Under the pieces are notes generated by a model that did no database searches, had not been told where the DNA came from, and saw only the letters and a list, made by a program, of their open reading frames with translations. Both the position numbers and the translations under genes were made by a program. Of a stretch of DNA of 64,000 nucleotides, positions 11,201 to 24,259 are shown one piece after another. Source of the DNA: Symbiodinium natans (taxonomy: Eukaryota > Sar > Dinophyceae > Suessiales > Symbiodiniaceae); contig CAJNDS010000427.1 in assembly GCA_905221605.1 (NCBI GenBank), forward strand, positions 79,288 through 143,287. The letters are read 5' to 3'. Every line of letters begins with the position of its first letter. Position 1 is the stretch's first letter.

Positions 11201-14200
11201 AATTCTTGCTCCTACGGGTTCTTAGTTGGGAATGGGGACTTTGGTACCTTCTATCCATATGATATCTATCTATATATATTTATATATATACATATACATA
11301 CCCTGTAAGGGATTCTGTAGGACAGCTAATTCCCTCATTCCCTACTAACCCTGAGGGTCCATGTACCTGATTATTAGATACTTGGGCCCTAAAGTCCTTA
11401 TATAGGAAGTACTTTAAGGCTCAAGTATTCCCTATTTAGGTACATGGACCCTTAGGGTAAGAACAAGTAGGATTAGGGTTTCGAGTTACAAGCTTTTCAG
11501 GGCTTATGATCCCGTAGATCCCACGGTTATGGGTTTCGGGTATTCATGGGTTTAGGATTCAGGGCTTAGTATTCTGGGCTGAGGGTGCAAGGTTCAGGGT
11601 TGAGGGTATCAGGTTTAGGGCTCCAGACCCTGAGCCCCTAAACCCCTCAAGCCCTCAACCCCTAAACCCCTAAGCTAAACCCCTCAACCCCTAAACCCCT
11701 CAACCCCTAAAGCCCTCAACCCCTAAACCCTTACACCCTAAACCCTGAACCCCCTTTAGGGGGTTGGGATAAGAGAAATCCCGGGCCCAGCCCAGGCTCA
11801 TCTGTCAGCATCTGAATGTCGGAATCCCGGTTTGCTGGGTGCCAGTCTGGAGGGAGGGTTTAGTCGGGGCCTAGGGTTGAGGGGTTGAGGGGTTTAGGGT
11901 TTAGGGCTAGGGTTTAGGGTTGAGGGTTTAGGGTTGAGGGTTTAGGGTTTACGTTTTAGGCTTAAGGGTTTAGGGCTTCGGGCTTGGGTTTTGGGGTTTG
12001 GGGTTTAGGTTGAGGGTTTAGGGTTTAGGGTTCAGGGGTTGGAGGGAGGGTGCCGGTGGAATCGGAACGCATAGAAGCCCTACAAGTCCTGATCGGGAGA
12101 TGAGAGTCTTGAGGTTTTTGAGTGCGGCTTCCCCTATGGGTCGTCCTAAATCGTATGCATGCAGCCTTAAACCTTTGGGCTTGGGGGTGGCCCGAAACTC
12201 TATCCGTAATCCCTAAACTCTGAAAGCTTCAAGCTTCATCGACCCTAGATTCCCAACCCTAAAACCCTCAACCGCAAGTAAACCTCAACCGCAAGTAAAC
12301 CCAAACCCTGGGGTTTGGGTTTGGGGTTTATCTCAAAGTTCTTGTAGTTGAATCAAGTCTTTCCTGGAAAGGCACAGACAGACAAGCTGTGATAGGAACC
12401 TTCACGTAGAGAGGTTTAGGGTTTTGGGTTTTGAGTTTTGGGTTTAGGGTTTAGGGTTTAGGGTTTAGGGTTTTGGGTTTAGGGCTACAAGTTGAACCCA
12501 AGACCCTCCAAGTCCTACGCCTTTCAAACCCACTTCTGAGGCTCTTGTGTCCGGCGAGTCCGTGATGACTCCGGCCCCTGCCTGAGTGTCTCAAGGGATG
12601 AAAAAGAGGAACTTAGGGTTGAGGGTTTAGTGTTTGCGGTTTAGGGAACATGTAGGGGTACTTACGCATTTAGGGACTCTACAAGGTAAAAATAGGGGTG
12701 GTTTCGGGGAATAAGATGGAGGGTCCCGTCTTACATGCCTTAAACGTCTAGGAGTCTTCTAGGGAATCGCTGTCGGGTTGGAAGTTGGCTTAGGGCTTGT
12801 TGGGTTCGCATGCGTTGCAGGGGGTTTAGGGTGGTTTAGGGTTTAGGGTGGGTTTTTGTAGCGGTAAGAGGAGTCTGGGGGGGTGGGGGGGGTTAAAGTT
12901 GGCATAGTGTTGATTGAAGTTTATAGAGTTGAGAGGGCTTATATAGAGGGTTTAGAGGGTTTAGAGGGTTTAGAGGGTTTAGATGGTTTAGAGGGTTTAG
13001 AGGGTTTAGAGGGTTTAGAGGGTTTAGAGGGTTTAGAGGGTTTAGAGGGTTTAGGGGTCTGAAAAGGGGCTTCTCAAGACGCTTCACACGTAGGCTGAGG
13101 CATGACACTGAACATCACAGTTTGTCTGATGCCAGCTTTTTGGGCCCAGCACACAGCATACAAGGACTTGGGCTTTTCTGGCTGGTTGCAAGTAGGGAAT
13201 GAGGCAATGAGTACCCTATATGCACTTGAAGGGTATGGCCCTATAATTCCCTCATTCCCTACTAAGAGCCAGGGTGTTTTTGAGCCTAATGTGCGCAGAG
13301 TTGTGGGCTGGAAGTCGGCCAATGAAAGCGCTTACATCTCGACGGCACACGCTTTAAACCCTGAAACATGAAACCCTGAACCCTGAAACCCTAAACCCTA
13401 AATCCTAAACCCTAAACCCTAAACCCTAAACCCCCAAAGTACTGTACCTGCAGCCCGGGCCAAGGTCTACAACATGAAGACCGGGTACCGGGATGGGCGG
13501 CCCCTGCATGCTTCAACCGGAAATACTCAAGATTTGGGGTTTAGGATCCAGGGTTTAGGGTAAACCCTAAACCCTAAACCCTAAGCTCTTAGGGTTTAGG
13601 GTAGTGGCCGCAGACTTTCTACTTTACTTTTGAAGCCAAGCCTCGTATAGCATCCTCTACCGTAGCTGCAGAGGAGTAATCTATTTTCATGGGCGCCCCT
13701 ACTACCCCCCTCTATACTCCCAGCCCTAAGTCCCCCCCTTAATATGCCTTAATTAGGATAACCTTAGTAATGGCCGGAACCGGGGGGGGGGGGGGGGGGG
13801 GGGTAGGAGGGGTGCAAATCTGAAGCTTTGAATGTGCTGCAAATGCGAACTCGATCGCAGCACCCTGACATCTCGAGCAAGGAGCGCGAGACAGAGAAAA
13901 CTGTCAGCTACGCGCTCCAAGCTTTGTGCGTTAGGGCCTGTGCCTCTTTGGTGACGTGACGTCGCTACCCATCTTGCATGGTAGCGGGGCCTGCCTGGGC
14001 AGCGTTCCAGCAGAGCCGCCAGGGACTTTGGGGACGAGCTAGAGTGCCATCCCAGAGTGGCGTGTGATAAGGGAAGAGCGACGTCATGACCGAGCTCAAG
14101 TACACCAAGGATGGGGTTCCAATCTTTGATGGGAGCCCAGATGCCTTCACTCAGTACAAGAGGGCGGCCCTTTTGTACTGCGAGACTGTGGAGTGGAAGA

Positions 14201-17200
14201 AGAGGAGCTTGGTGGGGCCGAGGCTTCAGTCGGCTCTTGAGGGCAGTGCCAAGACAGCGGTGGAGCATATGCCGGCAACCTGGCTTTCCCATGATCAGGG
14301 TGCCATGCAGTTGCTGAACTTCCTTCGGGGCCAGGTGCGGCCACCGTCCTTGGCCGAAGCGGGCCGCTCCATCACCAGGTTCTTCTACGCAGTCAAGCGC
14401 CGCAAGGGCGAGGGCATGAGCGCCTGGATCGTGAGGCACGACGAGGCCTTGTTGGAGGTGAAGCGGACGCTGGCGGAGGCCATCCAGGAGTATGGGCCGC
14501 CAGAAAGCGTCCTTAGTCGACCTTGGAGTCGGGGGTGGTCAGGGCCTGGACAGGACAGCACGCCGAGAAGGACAAGCTCGCAGGTCGGGTCTTTTGATGG
14601 CTCCCACCGTGGCTTCGAGGCACAGCGGGGCGAGGAAGATGATGGTGGCTGGGAAGCTGCAGAGCAGAGGTTGGACGAACCGAACGACGAGGACGAGCGG
14701 CATTCCGACGCCAGCTGGGGACAATGGCAGTGGGGCCATTGGAACTGGCAGACCTGGGATAAGGCTTGGGCGTGGAACAAGTCCGACCACAGCCACCAGA
14801 CATGGGACGCATCAGCCTCAGCCTCCGGACAGGCCGACAAGTTTTTGCCAGATTTTGTGGTGGCGTGGTTGCTCCTGCAGCGTTCGGGGTTGGACTCGAC
14901 GGAGAAGAGCGTCATCGTGGCCAACTTGCAGAACAAGTTCACCACAGAGAAGGTCAAGGAGGCCTTGAAGCTCACGTGGCCTGATGAGGACCTTCGCCGA
15001 CGAGACACAGGACGCCAAGGGGCCTACCTCACTGCCGAGGAAGAAGCCTTGATGACCGAGAACCTCGAGGAGAACATGGACCACTTCGAGGCCGAGACTG
15101 AGGAAGAGCACCAGGCTTACGCAGCGCTAGAGGACGAGGCTCGCAGTGCGATGGCAGCCTTGCAGGACGCGCGGCGCACTTTGCGTGACGCGCGAGAGAA
15201 GCAGTCCATGATGAGGAAGAACCGTAGTTTCTTCCCGGGTTCCAGCTCCTCAGGTCGGAGTGGTTTCGACAAGCCACCCATCAAGTGCTTCAAGTGTGGT
15301 GGACCACACATGCGGAAAGACTGTCCCAAGGAGACGGCCGAGTCTAAGCCCAAGCAGGTGCACTTCGTTTTCCAGGCCACCCAGGACAAGGACGACGTCG
15401 AGATGGACGCAGCAACTGCCGAGCCAAAGGCCACGGCATCAGTGCACCAGTGCTGGGCAGCCGCCATCGAGGACAACAAGGACCATGACCACGACGCCTT
15501 CCTGTCTCTCCAGGAGATTGTCGCACAGGGAAAGGCGATCGTCGATGGCGGGGCCACCAGCACGCTTGGGTCGGAGGGCGCCTTGCAACGCATCGCCCAA
15601 CTCCAGTGGCAGCGTCAGGGCCAGGACAACATAGAGATTGTGGCAGGCGACCAGCCGTCCTTCAGGTTTGGCAACAACGGGCGAACGACCTGTATGTCCA
15701 CAGCTTTGGTGGGAGTCAACTTGGATGGCAAGCCGGGTCGCATGCAGATCCACGTACACGACATCGAGAACCAGCCGGTTCTGCTGTCCATCAAGGCCTT
15801 GAAGACCTTGGGCGCGGTGGTTGACTATGGGCGTGATGAAATTGTGCTCACGAAAGTAAACCCCTACAAGGTCGCCCGCTTGGAGACCACCGAGAGTGGT
15901 CATCAGTTGTTTCCTTTGGTGGACGACGTGTTGCAAGGAGCATTTGTGCGACAGACGCCGTTTGTGTCGTTGAGCGAGCCCGAAGGCGCGACCTCAGCGA
16001 CCGAGTAGGGACAGCTCCTTTTGGCGAGTCATGGAACACTTGGGAGCAGTTGCCAAAAGGAGAGAGTAGCTCCTATGTACAGTTGTTTTTCAGATTGCGC
16101 ATTTGAAGGGCTAGGGTTTTGTGACATCGAGATTGCTTCCTTTCATGACATGGTAGTGGCACCATGGCTGCTTCGCACTACTTGTGTAGCTGTACAGTGT
16201 GCCCTTTCGCAGCCCCGACTGTGCCAAGAGAATAGTGTCAACGTATGTGCCGGTCCTTGCGCTTGTCCGTCTTCGCAACTTCATGGCGCCGAAGTCCCTG
16301 AGCGCGATGAACAAGGCGGAGATGCAGGAAGAGCTCCGGGGCTGGAGCGAAGAAGCGCCGACGAGTTGGGGGAAGACGCAGCTCGCCGCGCGCATCAGCG
16401 AGATCCGCGCCGAGAACCAGACCAACGAGATGACCGAGAGGAAGCTGGTGACCCAGATCAACAAGTTCAAGAACCGCGAGGCCCTGAGAGAGCACCTGAC
16501 CAACGAGGGCGTGACCTGGAGCCCCCACCAGACGAATGCGGACCTCAAGTCGCTGGCCTTAAAGCATGGCATGAGTCAGGTGCCACCGACTCCCAGCGAC
16601 CTCATGGGCTTCGGCAAGCACGCCAAATGGACCTACGGCGAGACTCTCATCATGGACAGTGCCTACACGAAGTGGTGCATCACGACAACGGACGAGGAGG
16701 AGAGTCCCCATTGGCGCCTGGTTCGCTTTGCCAATTGGGCTCGAAACCTAGACACCGACGCCAAGAAGAAGGTCGAGCAGGGGGTGACCAAGGCCATGGT
16801 GGGGACGTCGTCGGTGAGAACACGCTCTTCAAGGGCCTCGGCAATATCGTCGGCGTCGTGGCAGGTGGCCGAGGATGCGGACGAGACCGAGCTGATGCAT
16901 GTGGAACCGACCGATGCCGAGAAGATCGCGGCCTTGGAGGCGGAACTCCAGGACCTCCGGCGCAAGACGGGGGAGACAAAGACCAGCAAGAAGTGAGGGA
17001 CGAAGCTCCCGACCGCAGTTGGTGGTCAGCCGATTGGGTGGCTGAGGATGATGCGTATGTAGCCTCAGGTCTGCACAGCAAGCTGTCTTTTTCTCAGGCA
17101 CGAAACCTCGGCAGGCACTATGAAGGGGCTATGGCTGACATCGTAGGTCAGTTGTCTAAGCCGAATAGGGTTCGGTTGGTTGAGGTAGGTTGTAGTTCCG

Positions 17201-20200
17201 AAAGCCGGCTCACGGCAGAGTGCCTAAGACGTTTCGGCCCCGACTCTGCAGTGAGGCTCTCTTTTTGGAACGGCGGCGATATCGAGACGGAGAAGGGGAG
17301 GGCTCTAGTGAAGCGTACCATAGAAGAGTTGAGGCCTGATTTAGTTTGGGTTGCTCCAGAATCTGGCCCCTTCTCCCCCCTTCAAAGAACCAATCAAAGA
17401 ACCGCTGAACAAAGAGCCTCGCTGCAGCAGAAACAACAGCAAGCTGTTTTACAGTATGAGGGCGCTGCTAGCATCATCCGGGCAGCCGCTGCTATTGGTT
17501 GCCACACGGTGCTCGAGCTTTCTGAGTTTTGCGAAGCATGGAACCATGACTGGTACACTAGGCTTCATGGGGACTTGGGGTTCCATCATGGGGTGTGCAA
17601 GGGTTGCCAGGTTGGGCTTCGCAATGCTCAGGGTGTTCTGATGTGCAAGGGCTGGGGCATCAGTAGTGATTGGGGTCCGCTTGTCCAGCATCTGTCGCTG
17701 AGCTGTGATGGTCGACATGCTCGGGCTAGATATGAAGGGCGGGATAGCAGGCATTCAACTTCCCACACTGAAGTGTTTGCTAAGCGAGTGTGCTCCTTCC
17801 TTGCCCAGTCTGACAGTTGGATTCATTTCGCCTTGGAAGCCAGCACGGCGGGACTGCTAGAATCCACTAAAGGTCTGGCCTTAGCGAGTGGTAGAGTAGG
17901 AGACGAAATTGAAAGTAGCCAACATCCAGGCAGTTCCGCGGCATCAGGACTCACTGGAGGGCCCAATTTGCCCGAGCCAGGACGACAACCCGAGGAGGGG
18001 AGCGATGCGCTGAAAGACATTCCCGTCGAACAAAGGCGTAAGATCTTCCAGAACCTTAGGAAGATTCACACTGCGTCGGGCCATTGTAGTGTTGACTACC
18101 TGGTTCGGAGTCTTAAGAAGAGAGGGGCTTCCAAGGACGTGCTCCGGTGTGCTTCGGAATTCAGGTGTGACGTGTGTCGTGAGCGTAGACGACCTGATCC
18201 TAGACATCAAGCTACACTGAACTCGATTGCCCCGAAATGGCATACTTTGCAGTGTGATGCTGGTACTTGGACGCACCCTGAAAGTGGCCAGAAGTATCAG
18301 TTCATGATTGGGGTTGATGAAGGTTGCCGGTTGAGGGTTGCAAAGTTGTTGTTCCAGCATCAGACCCGCACTCCTAACACGGAGGATTTTATCACCTTCT
18401 TAGAAGAACAATGGTTTCCCCATTTTGGTAAACCCGCCGAAATCCGACTAGACCCAGCAGGCTGCTTTCGGAGCAGCCGGCTAGACCAGTACTTAAGCGA
18501 GCGCCAGATAATGCCTCAACACATTCCTGCGGAAGCTCATTGGCAGCTTCCGCTAGCCGAGAGAGCCGTCGCTACCACCAAGGTCACCATGACGGCTTTG
18601 GTCAATGAGCACCCCGAGATGAGGGCGTCAGAAGCATTAAGCCGAGCCATCTGGGCGGCAAACTCCAGGGATGTTTATCGGGGATATAGCCCTCTCCAAC
18701 ATGCTTTCGGGAGGGCTCCGGATGAACTGGGTAGGCTGGGCGATAATGTGCTTCGGGATGTTCCGATTCTGACGGAGAATGGCATTTCTGCTGAGTTCGG
18801 TTATGATGTGAAAGCCATGTTGACTGCCGAACGAACCTTCTTAGAAGAACAGGCGAGAGAGCGACTTCAGAGAGCAGAGGCGTCAGGCCACAGACCCATG
18901 AGACAATTCACTCCTGGGGATCTTGTGTACGTTTGGAGGCGCATGACGCCGAAGCAAGAAGGGAGCAAGCCTTTCCGTACCGGGCGTTTTGTGGGGCCTT
19001 GTAGGGTTTTAGCTACGGAGACCCGGGTTGAGGAGGGGCATTTGAGGGCTGGCAGTGTGATTTGGTTGTACCGGGCTGGGAATTTGATAAAGGCTTCGCC
19101 TGAACAGTTGAGACCTGCAAGTGCCCGAGAAGAGGCATGGCAGGAGCTCCAGGAACCCATTGAGATTCCATGGACCATAGGGGACACCTTAGCTAAGAAC
19201 CCACCTCACAGCTATGAAGATGTTACGTCAGAGGCTTCGCATATGCCCGCCACGGCCCATAGGGATGAGCTGGAAAGGCAGGAGAGCGGCTGGCCAACAC
19301 CTACGCGAAGGGTGACGGGCAAACGTGGAGCAGACCAAGGGGCTGTGGGGCGGGAGGTGAGGCCGCGGGAAGGGGCGGGAGCTAGCGAATGGGAACAAGG
19401 GGAAGATCCCGTAGAATCCTCTCAAACGCCCGTTCACGCCGGCGGTCGCGTTCGGTCTCGGACGCCGCTCCATAGGGGTCGACCTGTGGCACACAGGGTC
19501 CCGTTAGAAAGGGCCGACTTTCTAGAAGAGTGTGGGTTGGTTCTTCCTGATGAGCCCAGGAAATTCTGGAGCTCATCAGGCGCGGCGATCGAACTGGCCA
19601 TCGACCTTCCGAAGGCCAACACAAAGAAAGGCAAGGAGTGGATGCGAGACCTGGGTTGCTTCTTTAGTAGGCAGCTGAGAAGAAGCAATGTTGAGGTGTC
19701 TGAAAAACACCTAAGTCCCGAACAAATTGAGGGGTTCCGAAAGGCCAAACATAAAGAGGTCCGAAACTTTGTCGTTGCTGAGGCTTTTAAGCGACTGCCG
19801 GAACACCTTAAACCCTCAAGAGACCAGGTCCTGAAGATGAGGTGGATTTTAACTTGGAAGCTGGATGATAGTCATGACCCTAAAGACGGTGAACCCTTGA
19901 AGCGGGACTCTTCCAATAACCCCCTCAAACCAAAGGCCCGGGCCGTGGTGTTGGGTTACATGGATCCCGCCTATGAATTCCGACCCACGAGTTCCCCCAC
20001 CATGAATCGAACCACGCGGCAGCTGTTTTTACAAGCTAGTGCCAACATGGGTTTTAGCATCTCCAAAGGTGACATCAGTAGCGCCTTTTTACAAGGCGAT
20101 GCCTTTGGAGAAGACCGGCCTATGTACTGTGAACCCCTCAAAGAGATCTGTGAGGCCCTGGAAGTGCCTGAGCACTCCACCATGCTGCTTACGAAAGCAG

Positions 20201-21866
20201 CATATGGGTTAGTAGAGGCCCCCCTTCAGTGGTATCTTACTGTAGCAAAATTTTTGGAGTCCATAGGGGGCGAGCGCCAGTTCTCGGACCCATGCTGCTG
20301 GGGTTTCTTCCGAAAAGATCGAACGCCCATCGCATATGTGTGCGGTCATATAGATGACTTTATGTTTGCCGGGAAAGGGGATTGTCCTGAATGGGCGGCC
20401 TTAAGGAAGAAGATCCAGGATCGGTTCAAATGGGGCTTGTGGGAAGAACGCAAGTTTGTGCAGTGCGGGGTCCTGATTCAGAGCCTGGACAATGGAGGGT
20501 TCTGCTTGAGTCAACCGGACTTCCTCGATTCCATCTGTGAGGTTAACATTGGTCGCAACCGAGCTAAAGACTTAGAGGCCAACATGTCCCCAGGCGAGAT
20601 GCATCAAGTAAGAAGCGTGCTTGGAGGACTGTCATGGCATGCAAATCAAGTAGCGCCGCAGCTTTGTGCACATGTGGGGCTGTTGCTGTCTAAAGTTAGC
20701 AAGGGTTGTGTCAAAGACGTGTTGGAGGTAAACCGTTTGGTAAAGAAGGCAAGGGCCACTCAGCACCAAAAATTGTTCGTCCACCCGTGTCCATCCAAGG
20801 AGATGCCCGTGGTGGCAGCTTGGGTGGACGCCGCGCACGCCAACCGCGTGGACTTGGGCTCCACCAAGGGCGTGGTCATTGGGTGTGCCTCTGACAAGCT
20901 TCTTAAGGGAGAACTGACGCCCATAACCCCAATCATGTGGCAATCCGCCAGAATACACCGAGTGTGCCGGTCAAGTGCGGCTGCCGAAACTAGAGCTGCC
21001 ATAGACGCTGAGGATGAGCTGTACGCAGTTCGGTTTCAGGTGTTTGAGTTCTTTGGGGGGCAAGTGTCCTTATGGCGTTGTGATGATGCCGTTACGTGCG
21101 TCCCGGGGGTTTTGATATCCGATAGCAAGAACCTCTATGATAGATTGAGCCAGACTGTGCTGACCTTGAAGGGAGCCGAGAAGCGATCGGACATCGAGTC
21201 CCTATGCTTAAAGGAGAGCATGGGATCTACAGGCGTCATCGTACGCTGGGTGAATGGAGACTCGCAGTTGGCCAACTCTCTGACTAAGGAGAACGAACCT
21301 CACCAAATCAGCGAGTACCTGCGCCGGAACGGCACCTGGCGTATAGTGTTTGATCCTCAGTTACTATCTGGTCGTAAGAGGAAGCAGTTGGGGATGGACC
21401 GATTAGATGAAGAGCCCACAGCGCAATCTGAGTCTTAAAAAGAAGAAGCATAGGGGAGGAGAATGCCCCCTGTGCAAATCTGAAGCTTTGAATGTGCTGC
21501 AAATGCGAACTCGATCGCAGCACCCTGACATCTCGAGCAAGGAGCGCGAGACAGAGAAAACTGTCAGCTACGCGCTCCAAGCTTTGTGCGTTAGGGCCTG
21601 TGCCTCTTTGGTGACGTGACGTCGCTACCCATCTTGCAAGGGGAACCCATGATTATAAGGCTAGAGCACAGGTCATCAGTCACAAGTAGCTTGTTGAAGC
21701 GAAGTCTGGGCTACCTTACTTACATAACCGTGTGTAGACCTTGCCTAAACCCTGTACCCTATATAGACCCTAAACCCCTGTGCCGCTAAACCCTAAACCT
21801 CGAAACCCTAAACCCCAAAAACCCCAGACATACCAAAACATCCTGTGCCTTCTTCCCACAACCCTA

Positions 21867-21904
<38 letters not shown>

Positions 21905-24221
21905 GGTTCTGGGTTGGTTTGTGGCTTTAGGGGTTTATTAAAACGGGGTCATTGTTGAAAATCATTTTACATCTTTATGAATACTTAAGCCCAATAAGGC
22001 ACAACAAAAATGTAGTACCCCAGCAATGGATTCAGGGTTCAGGGGTTTAGGGGGTTTAGAGGGTTTAGGGGGTTTGGGAGTTTAGGGCTGTAAGGTTTAG
22101 GGGTTTAGAGGTTTAGGTTTAGGGATTTAGGGTTTTTTTGAACATGAAGTGTCCCATTCGGCCAGGGATGGCATCAAGTTCGACGCGATGCCGGCCAATG
22201 GGACCGTCCCTGGGGCCTCCGAACCCCTAAACCCTAAACCCTAAACCCCAGACCCTAAACCATCAATCCTCAGGCCCTAAGCCCTAAACCTAAATGCTTG
22301 AACGGTTCGTGGCAGTTTGGGCTAAGGTTGTTGGGCCAATCGGGGACTTCCGGACGTGGATTCTTGCATCCCCAGCTGACGTACCACATAGTTGATTCCT
22401 AGGACCGGGAGTAGGCCCTTTTTCCCTTCTTTTAGGGTTGGGGTTCCCTTATCATCCCCTTCAAACCAAACAGGGCACCCTTTTTATTGCTAGGTTACTC
22501 GCGGGTCTAGCAATCACACCTACACCCCTAAACCCCTAAACCCCTAAACCCCTACACCCCGACACCCCTAAACCCCTAAACCCCTAAACCCCTAAACCCC
22601 TAAACCCCTAAACCCCTAAACCCCTAAACCCCTAAACCCCTAAACCCCTAAACCCTAAACCCTTGACCCTACTTCTTAAACCCTAAACCCCAAACCTGCG
22701 GGACCCAACTAAAGAATTGTGCCCGAACAGAAGAAATTCCTTGGCACAATTCTTCACGGCAGGCCGATACGCCAAAACCCATTAGGGCAACACTTCCTCC
22801 GAAGCCTCACTGGGCTTTTGGAAGTCTACTTTTGCAAGGCACTTACCCTTGAAACCCTAAACCCCAAACCCTAAACCCGAAACCCTAAACCCTAAAATAA
22901 CCCAAAAGGTTTAAGGCTACCTGCTCAGCCCCGAGATGCCCTTTGGTGAATCCATCTGTCGACCCACAGAATGTACTTGGAGGTTCATGGTACTCAACAT
23001 ACATAGCTGGCATGCAGTTTGTGTTCGTCATGGGGGGCCAGTCATGATTGCACATGTGCACCATCTTGTTTGGCATGTTAAGTGTGCCTGAGCGTGAATG
23101 TGCCACTGTCACGAACATGCATGGCATAACATCGTAATGAAATCTCATGAGTTTCATGGAGGTACTACTACAAACACACATTGGTGCACGACCACGATGC
23201 GGACAAGCCGGCCGCAAAAGACGAGATGCTGCAGGAACTGAGGTGGGCGTCCCAGCGGCCGACAAGTCAGGCGCGCGAGTCTGACGTGGACTCACTCGAT
23301 GTCCTTGATGCCCAGGCGTGGTTGGCCGCCCTGAATGTCGGAGAGGAGGATAACCGTTCCTCATACGCTCTACTCCATCCCAACCAAGTGTGGGCATTGA
23401 ACCAAAACCCGAGCAACGGGTTTGACAACGCGTCCAACGACTTGCACCTCCAGACCCTGATCGCCAACATGCACATGCTCTGGACAGAACATCCTTCCGT
23501 GCATCCAGCCCACTGGCTGATGGGCAGTGAAGCTCTGGTTGCACAATGTTTCCCTCTGTGTCCTGACTTGTGGAATGTTCCACGCAATGAGTTTCCGATC
23601 CTGTCGAGCTTCGACTTGCCAAGAGAGGGGCGTACGTCTAGGGCCATGATGTCACAGGCCGGCAACAGCATGAATGTCATCGTTATGACGGCGATCCATC
23701 TACTTGGCCTCAGGAATTTGTAAGCAACGCAGACATTCAAGCTCTTAAAACCCTGAACCCTAGAAACCCTGAAACCTATATACCCTAAACCCTGAATCCT
23801 AAACCCTGAACACTAAACCCTAAACCCTACCGTCATCTCTTTGTTTTCAAAGCCGCAGGATTTTGGTCATTGAAGGCATCCACGCTCTGAACCCTCTCTA
23901 CACCCAGGACCCAGCGGGGTTGCTGGGTTGTGCAGGGGCCCTCAACCCTAAACCCTCCACCCTAAACCCTAAACCCTAAACCCTCAACCCTAAACCCTAA
24001 ACCCCACAGCCTAAACAAACCCTAAGCCCCAAATCCCCGAAACCCGAAATGGGTTGAGGATGCAGGGATGGCAGCCGCATAAACACATGCAAGAAGCCAT
24101 AGAACCCCAGAACCCTGAACCCTAAACGAAACACTACGGTTTAGGGTTTCAGGGTTTTGGGGTTTACTACACCTGCAGCCTAAGCCCCTAGAGAGCCTGA
24201 ATCCCGAGACCTACACGAACC

Positions 24222-24259
<38 letters not shown>

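Larger units (their letters stand above)
13813..21638 (+). mobile_element. Complete Ty1/copia LTR retrotransposon
   Basis: A full-length element of 7,826 bp: 166-bp LTRs (TG...CA) identical by eye, a 5-bp target duplication, a primer-binding site, gag, a second ORF, pol in copia order (integrase before reverse transcriptase and RNase H) and a purine-rich tract. All catalytic residues I looked for are present, so it is probably recent and possibly autonomous. It lies in an intron of the kinase gene in the same transcriptional direction. Its base composition (GC-rich, no telomeric repeats) contrasts sharply with the surrounding intron. Confidence 0.93.

Noticed and set aside
13753-14439. 228-codon minus-strand frame over the 5' LTR and gag
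   Set aside because: Shadow of GC-rich gag codons; the LTR, primer site and Gag motifs fix the + strand.
16021-16990. N-terminal 320 residues of the open pol frame as a genuine domain
   Set aside because: Composition (R, G, D, P, E runs) is that of an off-frame reading of ORF2; kept only as a possible readthrough product.
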